NCBI GenBank assembly: GCA_035551475.1
Contig: DASZMX010000116.1
Span: 1-27,706 of the forward strand
Reading direction: 5' to 3'
Length of the DNA: 27,706 bases
Source: DASZMX01 sp035551475
GTDB lineage: Bacteria; Verrucomicrobiota; Verrucomicrobiia; Limisphaerales; Palsa-1400
A program made the position numbers and the translations under genes. The first letter of the stretch is position 1. Each line of letters begins with the position of its first letter. Below are positions 1 through 11,400 of this stretch, one piece after another. Under the pieces are notes generated by a model. That model saw only the letters and a list, made by a program, of their open reading frames with translations, ran no database searches and was not told where the DNA came from.

Positions 1-1508
1 ATCAGTGGATCAATTTCGAGCTCAAACTTAATCCAGATTTATGCCCGTTGGCGGCTGACGGCGGTGCGTTATGGATGGCCGGCGCGGACCGGGGTCTTTT
101 GCGGTTGAGCGGCAATGGCGTTTGCCGAATCGAGTCGGAGACGGTGGGATTGCCCCGGGTTTTGACCTGTCTGGCGCGGGATGATTTGGGTTTTGCTTGG
201 TTTGGATCGCCTCAGGGGATTTACCGGGCGCCGGCGGCGGAATTGAACGCGCTGGCCGACGGGCGCGGCGAGGCCCCGACGGCAATCCGCTACGGGCGCG
301 GAGACGGGTTGCTCACCGCCGAGTGCACCAGCGGGCATCAGCCTTCCGTTTGCAAAACGAGCGATGGGCGATTGTGGTTTGCGACGACGCGCGGCGTTGC
401 CGTGATCGACCCGGCGGCCCTGTCAACCAATCAATACGCGCCGCCGGTGCAGATCGAGCAGGCGCAGATTTTTGGCGAACACGGATCGGTCATGACAACC
501 AATGTGCGGGGCGGAAAGTTGCGCATTGGACCGGGAGCGCGGCGGGTGGAGATCAGTTACGCCGCGCCGAGTTATACGGCGCCGGAACGGCTGCGGTTTC
601 GCTATCGGCTGGAAGGTTCCCGCGACGATTGGACGGAAGCCGGCTCGCGACGCGTGGCCTATTACGAGGGGCTGGAGCCGGGAGATTATCTTTTTCGGGT
701 CATCGCGGGCAACACGGACGGGCCTTGGAATGAGAATGGAGCCACCCTGGGGTTTCGGATCGAGGCGCGGTTTTGGCAGACGAGGTGGTTCAAGGTCCTG
801 GTGGCGGCGACCGGCGTGGCTCTGGCGTGGGGCATGTTTTTACTCAGGCTGGCGCAGGTCAATGAAGTCAACCGCCTGCGCTTGCGAATCGCGCGGGATT
901 TGCATGACGAGATCGGCGCGAACCTGGGGAGCATCGGGCTGAACACGGAATTGTTGATGTCCGATGCGACCGTGGGTGAACAACATCGGCGTGATCTGGC
1001 GGGCATCGACCAATTGACGGCGCAAACGGCCCAATCAGTGCGGGAGATCGTATGGATGACAAATCCGGAGTTCGATAGTTTGGATGGGATGCTTCGGCGG
1101 ATGCGGGAGCTGGCGACGTTGATGCTGGCGGGGCGGCAATGGACGTTTGAGGCTCCGGGGTCCGGCTCAAGCAAGGCTCTGCCGTTGGAGGTGAGAAGGA
1201 ATATGTTTTTTGCGTTCAAGGAGTGCCTGCACAATGTTGTCAAACATTCGAGCGCGACCAGGGTGAGCATCGTGGCGCGGGTGGAAGCGAGCTGGATCGA
1301 GGTGACGGTGGAAGACAATGGCGCGGGCTTCGATCCGGCCGCCGCGAAGACCAGTGGGACGGGATTGCGCAGCATGCGGCGGCGGATGGAGGAATTAGGC
1401 GGGGCGGCCGAGGTGCGGTCGGCTAATGGAGGCGGAGCGCAGATTCGGTTGCGGGCGTCGCTGCGGCGCACGGGGGCCTGGCGAAGATGGTGGGCCCCTC
1501 CCGAATAA
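1..1508 (+). CDS. Sensor histidine kinase, propeller/Y_Y_Y type (5' partial)
   Basis: The frame is open from the left edge (first full codon at base 3) to TAA at 1506-1508, so the N-terminus is missing. Residues are counted from base 3. The visible part begins in a regulator-propeller domain, with blade ends such as 'DGRLWFATTRGVAVIDP'. It continues into a Y_Y_Y domain (about bases 558-760, 'LRFRYRLEG' to 'GDYLFRVIAGN'), one membrane segment (about 786-851, 'VLVAATGVALAWGMFLL') and a HisKA_3 dimerisation domain with 'RDLHDEIG', whose phospho-accepting His301 is at 903-905. The ATPase domain shows an N box ('ECLHNVVKHS'), 'DNGAGFD' and 'GTGLRSMRRRMEELGG'. Known for this family: a periplasmic propeller senses a ligand, and the cytoplasmic part autophosphorylates and passes phosphate to a NarL-type regulator. 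The regulator gene follows 42 bases downstream, so the pair is probably an operon. The ligand cannot be told; glycan sensing is known for related hybrid systems in Bacteroidetes, but this kinase has no fused receiver. Confidence 0.93.
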   Translation, partial: QWINFELKLNPDLCPLAADGGALWMAGADRGLLRLSGNGVCRIESETVGLPRVLTCLARDDLGFAWFGSPQGIYRAPAAELNALADGRGEAPTAIRYGRGDGLLTAECTSGHQPSVCKTSDGRLWFATTRGVAVIDPAALSTNQYAPPVQIEQAQIFGEHGSVMTTNVRGGKLRIGPGARRVEISYAAPSYTAPERLRFRYRLEGSRDDWTEAGSRRVAYYEGLEPGDYLFRVIAGNTDGPWNENGATLGFRIEARFWQTRWFKVLVAATGVALAWGMFLLRLAQVNEVNRLRLRIARDLHDEIGANLGSIGLNTELLMSDATVGEQHRRDLAGIDQLTAQTAQSVREIVWMTNPEFDSLDGMLRRMRELATLMLAGRQWTFEAPGSGSSKALPLEVRRNMFFAFKECLHNVVKHSSATRVSIVARVEASWIEVTVEDNGAGFDPAAAKTSGTGLRSMRRRMEELGGAAEVRSANGGGAQIRLRASLRRTGAWRRWWAPPE

Positions 1509-1550
1509 TCGTGAATTGGCGGAGGCGCCCTGCGGCGCTAAATTTACGCG

Positions 1551-2240
1551 ATGATCGAAATTGTGGCTCAATCCGAGAAAGCAACCATCCATGACCCCGG
1601 AGTGGGGATTTGGGTCGTGGAAGACAATTCCGCGTATCGTCAGAGCCTGGTGCGGGCGTTGGGGCGGATTGTGCAGAATGGAGAACTGCGCGCTTTCGCC
1701 GACGCGTATGATGCCATTGCCGCCTTGGCGACGGGGCCGGCGCCGGATGTTATTTTGCTGGATTTGGGCTTGCCGGGGATGACCGGAATTGAAGCGTTGC
1801 CACGGCTGAAGGCCATGGCGCCCAGAGCGCGGGTGATGGCGTTGACGTCGCTGGATGACCATAATTCAATTGCGCAAGCCATTTGCGCAGGGGCTGCGGG
1901 TTATTTATTGAAGACCACTGAACTTTCCAAAATCTCGTCGGCAATTCACGAAGTCCTGGCGGGCGGCGCGCCCATGACCCCGCAAGTAGCCAGTGTCGTC
2001 TTGAACATGTTCGCGGAACGGGCTGGGGCGAGAAAGGCCAATCCCGCTTATGGCTTGAGTCCGCGCGAGCAAGAGACATTAAATGGGATGGTCGAGGGCC
2101 TGACCGCCAAGGAGATAGCCTCCAAGATGAGTGTAAGTTATCATACAGTAGATACTTACGTGCGTGGCATTTACGAGAAGCTTGATGTTCAATCCCGCAG
2201 TGGAGCGGTGGCCAAGGCCGTGCGGGAGAGACTTTTTTAA
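1551..2240 (+). CDS. NarL/LuxR-family response regulator
   Basis: This 229-residue protein has a receiver domain (about residues 19-140) and a LuxR/GerE helix-turn-helix (about 165-227). The receiver carries the acidic pair Glu24/Asp25 ('WVVEDN'), the phospho-acceptor Asp71 ('DVILLDLGLPGMTG'), Thr99 and Lys121 ('GYLLK'), so all key residues are present. The output domain reads 'LSPREQETLNGMVEGLTAKE' and continues with the recognition-helix region 'SVSYHTVDTYVRGIYEKL'. Length is normal for the family. An in-frame TAA at 1539-1541 rules out ATG/GTG/TTG starts further upstream. ATG 1551 has no good Shine-Dalgarno; a GGAGG at 1521-1525 is too far away and partly lies in a small hairpin (GCGCC/GGCGC, 1525-1538). 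It is the likely phosphorylation partner of the kinase 42 bases upstream. Targets are unknown; the giant surface-protein gene 96 bases downstream is an obvious candidate but is unproven. Confidence 0.95.
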   Translation: MIEIVAQSEKATIHDPGVGIWVVEDNSAYRQSLVRALGRIVQNGELRAFADAYDAIAALATGPAPDVILLDLGLPGMTGIEALPRLKAMAPRARVMALTSLDDHNSIAQAICAGAAGYLLKTTELSKISSAIHEVLAGGAPMTPQVASVVLNMFAERAGARKANPAYGLSPREQETLNGMVEGLTAKEIASKMSVSYHTVDTYVRGIYEKLDVQSRSGAVAKAVRERLF

Positions 2241-2280
2241 CGGCGGCCATTCGGCCCGGCGCTCCAAAACGAGACATTTG

Positions 2281-2305
2281 GCTATCCCGCAAACTCGGGA
2301 ATAGC
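2281..2305 (+). terminator. Hairpin between regulator and giant gene (weak terminator or leader element)
   Basis: GCTATCCCG (2281-2289) pairs with CGGGAATAGC (2296-2305) through nine base pairs, with one bulged A (2300) and a six-base loop CAAACT. It lies 40 bases after the regulator stop and ends 31 bases before the giant gene's GTG. There is no T-run after the stem, so it is not a classical intrinsic terminator. It could instead act as a partial terminator, an RNA-stability element or a leader structure. No -35/-10 promoter is convincing in the remaining 2241-2336 gap. Confidence 0.4.
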
Positions 2306-2327
2306 TAGGCCTTCAGGGATTTGCGAT

Positions 2328-2332
2328 AAGGA
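2328..2332 (+). promoter_or_regulatory. Shine-Dalgarno-like site for the GTG start of the giant gene
   Basis: AAGGA at 2328-2332 lies four bases before GTG 2337. The spacing is slightly short but workable. It supports GTG 2337 as the start: the nearby ATGs at 2359 and 2369 are out of frame, and the signal peptide begins right after this GTG. Confidence 0.5.
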
Positions 2333-2336
2333 CATC

Positions 2337-2426
2337 GTGCAAAAAAATCGCCTTTCGCATGTCCTCAAATGCGTCCTGTCGTGGTGTGTTTTATTGACAA
2401 TCTTCGCCGCCCTCCGTGCGGGAGCC
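2337..2426 (+). other. Sec signal peptide of the giant protein
   Basis: The first 30 codons encode a positively charged start (Lys3, Arg5), a hydrophobic stretch of about 14 residues (13-26) and Ala28-Gly29-Ala30, a fitting signal peptidase I site. The first module starts immediately after it. No lipobox Cys follows the core at a suitable +1 position, so a lipoprotein is unlikely. Confidence 0.85.
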
Positions 2427-5400
2427 GTGCAAATCATTTACGTGAACCAGCGGGCTCCGGTTGGTTCGACGCAAAGCGGCGCCAACTGGGCCAACGCCAT
2501 TCGCGAGTTGCGCACCGCCCTGCCCATCGCGGACCAGGCTGCGGCGCAGCATGGCAGCGCGGAAATCTGGGTCGCCGCCGGAACTTATTTGCCGACACCG
2601 GCCAATTCCGGCAATCGCGCCGCGACCTTCAGCGTAGCCAGCGGGGTGACGATTCGCGGCGGGTTTTCCGGATCGGAGTCGTCCCCAGCCCAGCGCGTCC
2701 CCGCCTTTGATGCCTTTGGCAGTCCGCGTTTTCTCACTGTTTTGAGCGGCGACATTGGCTACCCGATGACCAACGGGCTGACATCCAGCAATTCGCTGAA
2801 CGATTATTTGCAAAATGTTTACTTTCCTTTTTTCCCGGACAACCCGGGGCCGAATTCGTTGGGCAACGATCACGACAACTGCCTCAACGTCCTCACCCTG
2901 GCTTCCGTGACCAATGTGACGCTCGATTCATTGGTGATCGTCGGCGGCTACGCCAGCCAAACGCAGAATGGAACCAATGTGCTGTCAAACACACAAATCG
3001 AGCAAATGGGCACGGCGGATGGCCTGAACGGCGCCGCGGCGCCGATGCGGAATATCGCCGCAGGCGGCGGCGTTTTCCTGACTTTTGCGCAAAACAACAT
3101 TCATCATCCGGCCGGCGAAATTGCGCTGCGGGCGGTCAATTGCGCGTTTTGGGACAATTACGCAGCGGGTTATGGCGGGGCGATTTGCGCCTTCGGCGGA
3201 AACATCATTCTGCAGAATTGCGAATTCGTGAACAACGCCTCGGGCAACGATGGCGGAGCGATCTGGGACGGCACGGCGCATTCGGAGCTGGATCAATGCT
3301 CGTTCCAGCGCAACGTCGCCGGCTCCTCCGGAGGGGCGGTGGCCTACGCGACGTTTGATTTTCAACACACCGTGGCTCCCAACGACGCATCGGTGAGCAG
3401 CGTGCCCGCTTTTGGCAAAGTGCAGGTTATCGTGAATTCGATCACCGCGGGGTTCACCGCCATGAAGCTGGCCGGCACCATGGTTTACAACACGTACAAG
3501 GACGTTTCGCCCATCATCGAAGCGTGGCTCTCGACCCCCAACCTGAGCGACGCGAATATCTCACTGGGCGGCATTCGCGACTTGCAGGACGCGCAGGCGG
3601 CCGGCGAAGCGGCTGAAGTGGCGGCGCCAGTGGAATCGGCCGCCTTGGAAGGCGCGCAGGCGGCGGGGTTATTCAGCGACTTGCGCACGATGGCGACGGG
3701 GGTCGGCGAATCCGGTTTCGGCTCGGCGCTTGATCCGACGAGCGGGGCGATCACGCCTTTTGTGCTCTTGCAGTTCACCACGGACATCGCCCTGCTGGCG
3801 GGCAACACCAACCCGTTGGTGGTGCATTTGAATCAGACGGCCTCGGCCATCACCACCGGATTTTCGCCGCTGGGCATCATCATCGCCGGCGTGGAAGGAA
3901 CCGTGGCGGCGATCGAGGGATTGAAAGTGGATGCGCCCCTGGAGGACAAAATCAGCACCTACAAGAAAAGCCAGCTGCTCATGTACAACGTGGCGCCGGC
4001 TTCGCAATTGAACCAATGCGTGTTCGTCAACAATACGGCGAACCTGGACGGCGGCGCGGTGCAGGAGATTTACAAAAACGTCCAGGCGGAAGGCTGCTGG
4101 TTTGGCGGGAACCGCGCCGGCGTTTCGGGCGGGGCCTGGGCCAGCGGCGATTGGTGCATCCCGTTCATCGCAGACAGCGCGTTTTACGGCAACCAGGCCT
4201 CCGCCAGTTTCAGCGTGTTCTTCAATTTCGACCACACCCGCACCTACATTGATGATTGCACGATTGTCAATAATAGTTCTACCGGCACCAACGGCGTGGG
4301 CATGGCGGTGGGAAACGTCCTCGGGGCCGATGTCAAGATTCTCAGTTCGATTCTCTGGGGCAACACCGATCCTACTCACCCGTCGGGCGGCTCCGACATT
4401 TTTACCGCGACGCGCGCGACGCTCAACGCCACGACCCAGGCGGCCTACGACAACGCGCAGGAGGCGCGCGGCGATTTGGTGGCGCAATGCGAAGTTTATT
4501 TTTCGGATGCGCAGAATCGCGGCCCCATCGGCACGAAGAGTTTCGACATTGTGACCGAGCAGCCCAATAGCATTGGCGAGGGATTTCTCATTGGGCTGCG
4601 GGGGACGGGAGCGGCCGTGGGTGGAGGGCCTGATGCCGATTTCAGCACGACGGCGGTGTCGCTGCCGGCCGATCTTTACGAGCAATGGACCTTCAACCCG
4701 CTTTCGGTTGACAAATCCATTTACAACGCGGCCTCGTCGCTTTTTAGCGCGGCGGAATTTTGGGATGCTTACGGGCTGGCCGAATCCCACGGTTTCGTCA
4801 ACACGGGAGAGGGGACAACTTTCCTGGAATGGCCGGAAACTGGAGTTGGGGTCGGCGCCTTCAACTCCAATCCGAGGCTCGGCGGCCCGCAAGGAATTGA
4901 TCCCGTGGCGGCTTCGCCGCTGCTCAACGGCACGTTTTATTCGTTGTTGGATGGATTTTGGTCTTATGCCGATGGGGCGCTGCCGACGGTGCGGTTTTCC
5001 GGGGCCGAAGTGGACATTCACGGATACGTGCGCGGCTTGGGCGGTTCCGCGTCCGTCGGGGCGGTGGACGGCGTGTCCGATTACATTCAGGCGCAGGAAA
5101 ACGTGCTGCCTGATCCGGCGGCGAACGGCGCGACGGTTCCCGTTTTGATTCAGAGCCCGGTGGCGCCGGCTAGCGTGGTCTTCGTCAATCCCGCAGCGGG
5201 TTCCGGGCACAACACCGGCGCCACGTGGGCGGATGCGATGACGAATCTGGCCGATGCGCTGGCGCTGACCACGTTGCCGGGTGAGGTTCAGATCTGGGTC
5301 GCGAGCGGGACGTATGCCGGGGGCACACTGAATGTGCCGAGCGGGTTTTCGGTTTACGGCGGCTTCGCCGGCACAGAAACGAGCCTCGCGCAACGCGTCC

Positions 5401-8400
5401 CCGCGGCGCATCCGACGGTCTTTCGGGGGAACGGGGCGGGGCCGGTGTTTCATGCGGAGGGGAGTTCGACGTTTGACAATTGCGTCATCACGGGCGGCGG
5501 GCCGTCGGTCACCAGCAACGGCGGCGGCGGCGTCGACGCCGAGAATTTTGACGCGCTGGTGACGGTGCAGAGTTGCGTGATCACCAACAATTCGTCGGGC
5601 AGCGGCGGCGGTGTTTACATCGATGGCCAGGCGTTGCTCAGCAGTTGCGTTTTTGCGAACAACAGCGCGTCCGCAGGCGGCGGCGGGGCTCTCCTGGTGG
5701 GTGACGCGGACATCGATAATTGCCTGTTCGTCAATAATAGCGGCTCGGTGGGCGGGGCCATTTTCGGCGGCGGCTTCTATAGTCCTTCGTCCGAGGGGCA
5801 GACTCTGCGTCTTTTCAATGACACCATTTATGGCAACGCCGCCACCTATCAATATATGCTGGCGTCCGGGCCGGACGGCAGCGGCGGAGTCTATTTTGAC
5901 GATTCGATTGGCGGATTTTTGACCGTCCAGAACTGCATTCTTTGGGGCAATACCGCGCCCGGCGATGCCAGCCTGGAATGGCGGCAATTGGAAGTGCAGC
6001 CGTTCGCGCCCGGCTCCGCGCCGCCGGATTTCGTCGTGAAATCGTCCTTGATCCAGGGAATGGAGGCGTATTCGACCACGCAGCCGTTCACCGGGATCAG
6101 CGCCGACTACCCACAATACCCGGCGGCCATTAATCCGGCCAACGCGATCGCGGCCGATCCGGAATTTGTGGACGCGGCGCACGGGAATTTTCAATTGACA
6201 GCGGCCTCGCCCGCGGTGGGGGCGGGGACGGCGGGATTGCCGGCCAATTTCCCGGCCAATGACCTAGCCGGGGCTCCGCGCTATTTTTCGGGCCGGCTGG
6301 ATTTGGGCGCGTTTGAATATCAAAGCTCCTTCAATCCCTACCACGCGGCGGTGGCGGCGCAGCAGACGTGCGGCGGCGCTCCGTCCGTGCAGTTGACTGC
6401 CACGTGGTCCACGGGCGCCTCGGTGTCGAGCTTGCAGTGGCAGGTTTATGCGGCCAACGGCGCCGGTTGGTCGAACATCGCGGGCGCGCCGTATGCGATC
6501 AGCAGCAATGTCGTGACGATTTCGCCCGCCGCGACGGCGTTGAGCGGAAATTCGTACCGAGTGATCGGCCAGGGCGCGCACGGGTTCACCTCGGCGCCGG
6601 TGATGATTGCGTTTGCGCCGATTCTTTACGTGGATAAATTTGCGCCCGGCAATGGGTCGGGCGCTGATTGGTTCAATGCGATGAGAGACCTGGGAGCGGC
6701 GCTGGCCGTGGCGCAGCCGTGCCAGCAGATCTGGGTCACGCGCGGCCTCTATTACCCCAACAGCGTCAATTCGCCCGACTACTCGCTCTTTGTGCAGTCG
6801 GCCTGCCAGGTTTACGGCGGATTTCAGGGCGGGGAAACGACGCTCGCGCAACGCGATTGGAAATCGCATCCGACGGTCCTCAGCGGGCTCCTGCCGGGCG
6901 GCGCGGTCAGCCAGTCCGGTTTGATCCAGAATAACGGCGGGGCGGCGTTTGATGGATTTGTGTTCACGGGCGCGAGCAACACCCCGGCGATCGTCAATTA
7001 CGGCGGCTCGCCGTCGTTCCAGAATTGCGTTTTCACCCAGAACCCCGCGGGCGGCGTTGAATGCCTTGCGTGCGTCAATGCCGTGATGGCGAATTGCGTG
7101 GCGACCAACAACGGGGGGCCGGCCATGCTGGCCATTGGCTCAAGCGCGAGCGTGACCGGATGTTTGCTCGCGAACAATCGTCCGGCCTATTTCGGGGCGA
7201 TTGCCGGATTGAGCAGTGCGCTGACCGTGGCCAATTGCACGATCGCGAACAACCAGTCGTATGCTGCAGGCGGGATTTATTTGGACGCCACAGCGGCGCA
7301 GGTGGTCAATTCCATTTTGTGGTTGAACCAGGCTTCGCCAGACTACGCGCAGACGGTGGCGGAAATGCAGATTTCGGCGCAGTATAACTCCACGGTCACG
7401 ATTGCCAATTCCATCGAGCAGGGCGGGGTGGGGGCGACGGTGCAGGCCTATGATCCGTTGTTTGCGTCCTCCGGAAACGACTTTCATTTGACAGCGCATT
7501 CGCCGGCTTTGGGCGTGGGAGATGTGGGCCAAACCGGCGCCGCAACGGACCTGGACGGGAATGCGCGCACGACCGTGCGCAACGGGGCGCCGCAGGTTGA
7601 CCTCGGCGCGTATCAATTCCAGGGGACGCCGCAGGACAAGGTGGCCCTCTACGCGTCGCCGGCCTCGATCACGGCCTGCGCCAGCCGCGTGGGGGTGACA
7701 TTTTCGCTGGCGGGCACAAACGATTTGACCGGCGTGTCATGGCTGGTCAACACCGGCGGCGGTTTTGTTCCGGCGACGAACGCGCTGGATTTCACGGTCG
7801 CCACGGTGAGCGGGCCGACCAACTCCTCCACCTTGACCGTGAATATTGATTCACAGCAAGCGAGCGGGTGGATATTTGAAGCGCAATTGGGGTCATTCAC
7901 GACGCCGCCGGCGGAAATCAGTTTCCTTGCCCCGACCGTTTTGTTTGTTAACGCGGCCGCGACGGGAGCGAACAACGGCCTGTCCTGGGCCGATGCGTTT
8001 ACGACCCTGGCGGCGGCCTTTAACGAAGCGGGAAGCTGCACGCAGATTCAGGTGGCGGAAGGGAATTACACCAACGCCGGCGGCGCCAGTTACGTCGTGC
8101 CGGCGGGAACGTCTGTGATAGGCGGTTATGGGTCGTCCAGCGGGACCCAGTTTTTCCGCGATCCTGTCAACCAGAAGGTCATCCTCACCACCACCGGGTC
8201 GAATCCGATCATGGTGACCGGCGTGGCAGACCTGCCCGACGCCTCTACTGTCATCGATGGATTGTGGTTCAGCGCCTCCAATGCCATGGCCATCGCCAAT
8301 GACGCCGGCGCCGCGACGGTGCAGAATTGCGTCTTTCTGAACATGGGCCAGACGGCGATCGAAAACCTGCAATCCGCGGGGAGCATCGTCAATTGCGCGT

Positions 8401-11400
8401 TCACGAACGGCGCCAACACCGCGATTTACAACTGGAACGCGGCGCCGACGATCACAGGATGTTCGTTCGCGGGCAATGCCGGCGCGATTTATGGATACAA
8501 TTCGCTGCCAACAGTGACGGGATGCGTGTTTGCCACGAACAGCGCGCCGATTGCGATTTACCATGGCGGCTTAAACCTGGCGCGTTCGGCGCTGCTCGGG
8601 AACACGGGCGGCGCGGTCGTCGTGCAGGCAACCAATGGCGCTCCCGACGTGGTGAGCGATTGCCTGTTCGCGGGGAACAGCGGGCCGGGTTGGGGGGCCG
8701 CGTTCAACAACTATGGAGCTTCGTTGCGGATGATTAACTGCACGTTCGCGAACAACCTGAGCGCCTACGGCGGCGCGGGCATTTATCATCAGGGCGCCAC
8801 GGGTTTGGTGGCGAATTCGATTTTCTGGAACAACCGCGCCGCCCTGGAAGCCATCTATTTGACACCTCGTGAATCCCAGCAAATTCTCATCGTCCAAGGC
8901 TCGCTGACGGTCTCCAACTGCTCCGTCGAGGGCCTCGCGCAGTTTACCGGCAACGGCAATACGCCGTACGACCCGCAGTTTCAAAACCTTTCCAATAATT
9001 TCACGCTGCGGTCCGACTCGCCTGCGATCAATGCCGGGACGGCGGCGCTCGCGGTGAATTCCCTCGACCTGGCGGGCCACCCCCGCCTGGCGCGCGGCGC
9101 GGTTGACTTGGGGGCGTTTGAATTTCAGGGCGTGCCGACGGCGCCATTCTTTTCCACCACGCCGGCGGGAGCGGAAATTTTTTGCCAGGGGCACACCGCG
9201 ACTCTTACCGCCTCCGTGCCGCCGTCGGCGAGCGGCACGATCACCTGGCAAATGGGCGTTCCGGGCGGCGGGTTTGTGCAGTTGGGCAACGATCCCAATT
9301 TCACCATTACGACGAGCAATGGCGTCACGGCGGTCAGCTTTATCGCCGCCACTAATTATGCGGACAACTTGTTCGAGCCGTTCCAACTTGGCGGCGGCTG
9401 GGTGGGGCCGGCGGTGACGATTGCGATGACCCCGCCGGGCGTGGTCTATGTCAATCAAAATTCGACCGGCGCGAACAACGGCTCGTCTTGGCCTGATGCT
9501 TTTACCAACTTGCAACACGCCTTGGCCTTGGCCGGCTCCTGCTCGGACATCTGGGTGGCGCGCGGGACCTATGGGCCGGGTCAGGAAGGCATTTTGCCGG
9601 GCTCGTTTTCGCTTTCGACGGGTGTGCGCCTGCTGGGGGGATTCGCGGGCACGGAAACGAACGCCGCGCAGCGGGATTGGACGAATAACGTCACGGTCCT
9701 GCAAGGCGGGCCGAATCGTTCGACGGTGCAGGCCCTGGGCTACCTGGCGCCGATCGACCGGTCGGTCGTGCTGGATGGATTCACGATTCACGCGACGCCA
9801 GCGCATGACGCCGTGGATCTCAACCAGGCGGACGCCACCGTCCAGAATTGTATCATTGATAGCGGCCTTTATGGCATGACGATTTCCGGCGGGAAAGCGC
9901 TGGTCAGCGGTTGCGTCTTCACCAACCTGCAAGGCAGCGGCAGCGCGCTCGCCCTGTTCAATAATGCGGCTCCAATCCTCACGAACAACCAATTCCTCAA
10001 CAATCACGGCGTCAACGCCATTGAATGTGACATCGCCTCGCCGCAGATCGTGGCATGCCGGTTCCTGAGCAATTCGACCGCATATCAGGGGGCGGCCATC
10101 TCGACCTTCGAGTCGAGTCCGTCCATCGAACGCTGCGTTTTCTTCGGAAATAGCGCCGCGCAAGGCGGGGCCCTGTTCATTGATCCGGCGAGCAAAGCGT
10201 CCGTCAATAATTCATTATTTGCCGGGAACACCGCCCAATTTGACGGAGGCGCCATTGCTTCCGAAGGCCTGGTGGGATCGACGAATTGCACGTTCTACGG
10301 GAACCAGGCGGGGTCGGGCGGCGGAGCGTGGAATGAAGGCGGGACGGACCATATCGTCAACGCGATTTTCTGGGGCAATAACGATCACGGCGGCTTTGAC
10401 AGCGTGGAGATGCAGCAACTTCTTGGCGCCGGCCCCAACCAGGTCAACATTTCCTCCTCGACCGTGGAAGCGTTGTCCGCCTACGGCGGGAACAATCAGG
10501 CGGACGATCCGTTGTTTACAAATCCGGCGGCGAACGATTTCACTCTCTCGCCGTTCTCACCTGCCATTCACGCCGGCAGCTCGTTGTCCGATCCGGGCGT
10601 GGATTTGGCCGGCCGCACCCGCGCCCAATCTCCCGTGGACCAGGGCGCGTACCTGGCGACCGCGGTGGCGACGCCGGTGTATTTGGTGACGACGCCCGTG
10701 GCGGTTTCCGGCTGCGTGGGCGGATCGGCAACGTTCACGGTGGCGGGCACGACCAGCCAGGCGTTTTCGTGGCTGGTCAATAAAGGCGGAGGCCTGGAGC
10801 CCGTGGCGGCGGCCTTTCCGTCGGGCGGGTTCACCGTGGCCAGCACGGGAAACAGCTCCACGCTGACGTTTAACCCCCTGTCAAGCGCATTGGATAATTT
10901 GCCGGTGGCGTTTGCGGTGGGGACGACCTATACGTCGGCCCCGGTTTCGTTGACCGTCGGCGCGGCGCAGATTGTCTATGTGAATGCCTCCGCCGCTGGC
11001 GCCAATAATGGCGCGAGTTGGACAGACGCTTACACGAGCTTGCCGGTGGCGGTTGCGGCCAATCCGGGTTGCGCGGAATTTTGGGTGGCTCGCGGAAATT
11101 ATTCCGGCGCGGTTTTTCTCCAACCCGATTTGCGCGTGTATGGCGGGTTCGCGGGCGCGGAAACAAACCGCGCGGAACGGAATCCGGGGCTGAATCCCAC
11201 GATGCTCATCGGCGGCACAGTGGTTTACGCCCTTTCGGCCGACATCGCGACCAACACCATCTTCGACGGTTTCGTGTTCAACGGCGGCAATTCCTCCGTC
11301 ATATTGGAAGGCGGCAGCCCGCTTCTCGCGAATTGCGTTTTCAGCAATCTCTCGCCCGCCACCATTCTCTATGGCTCGGGTTCTTCCGCCCTGATTGCCG

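Larger units (their letters stand above)
2433..5174 (+). repeat. Beta-helix module 1 (enlarged, with helical insertions)
   Basis: It starts with the module signature 'IIYVN', then 'GANWANAI' and 'AEIWVAAGTY', followed by coils of the type 'NCEFVNNASGNDGGAI'. At about 914 residues it is nearly twice the size of the others. It is split by an Ala-rich insertion (3357-3989), and after 'SSILWGN' (about 4350) it runs into a second non-repetitive stretch. It lacks the closing DxGAYE, the Ig-like linker and the cap cysteine seen in later modules. Confidence 0.8.

Noticed and set aside
1525..1538. Small hairpin GCGCC/GGCGC between kinase and regulator
   Set aside because: Only five base pairs in GC-rich DNA with no T-run; it could easily be chance, so it is noted only in the regulator entry.
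2359..2371. ATG codons at 2359 and 2369 as start of the giant gene
   Set aside because: Both are out of frame with the signal peptide and first module; the in-frame start with a Shine-Dalgarno-like site is GTG 2337.
3669..6194. Minus-strand open frame of 841 codons
   Set aside because: Its codons are in exact register with those of the giant gene, so a stop needs a sense TTA, CTA or TCA codon, which are rare in this GC-rich gene. The product is Arg/Ile/Gly-rich with no domain. It is a shadow.
8571..10163. Minus-strand open frame of 530 codons
   Set aside because: Same in-register antisense frame as the 841-codon one, Arg-rich translation, no motif, and fully inside modules 4-5.
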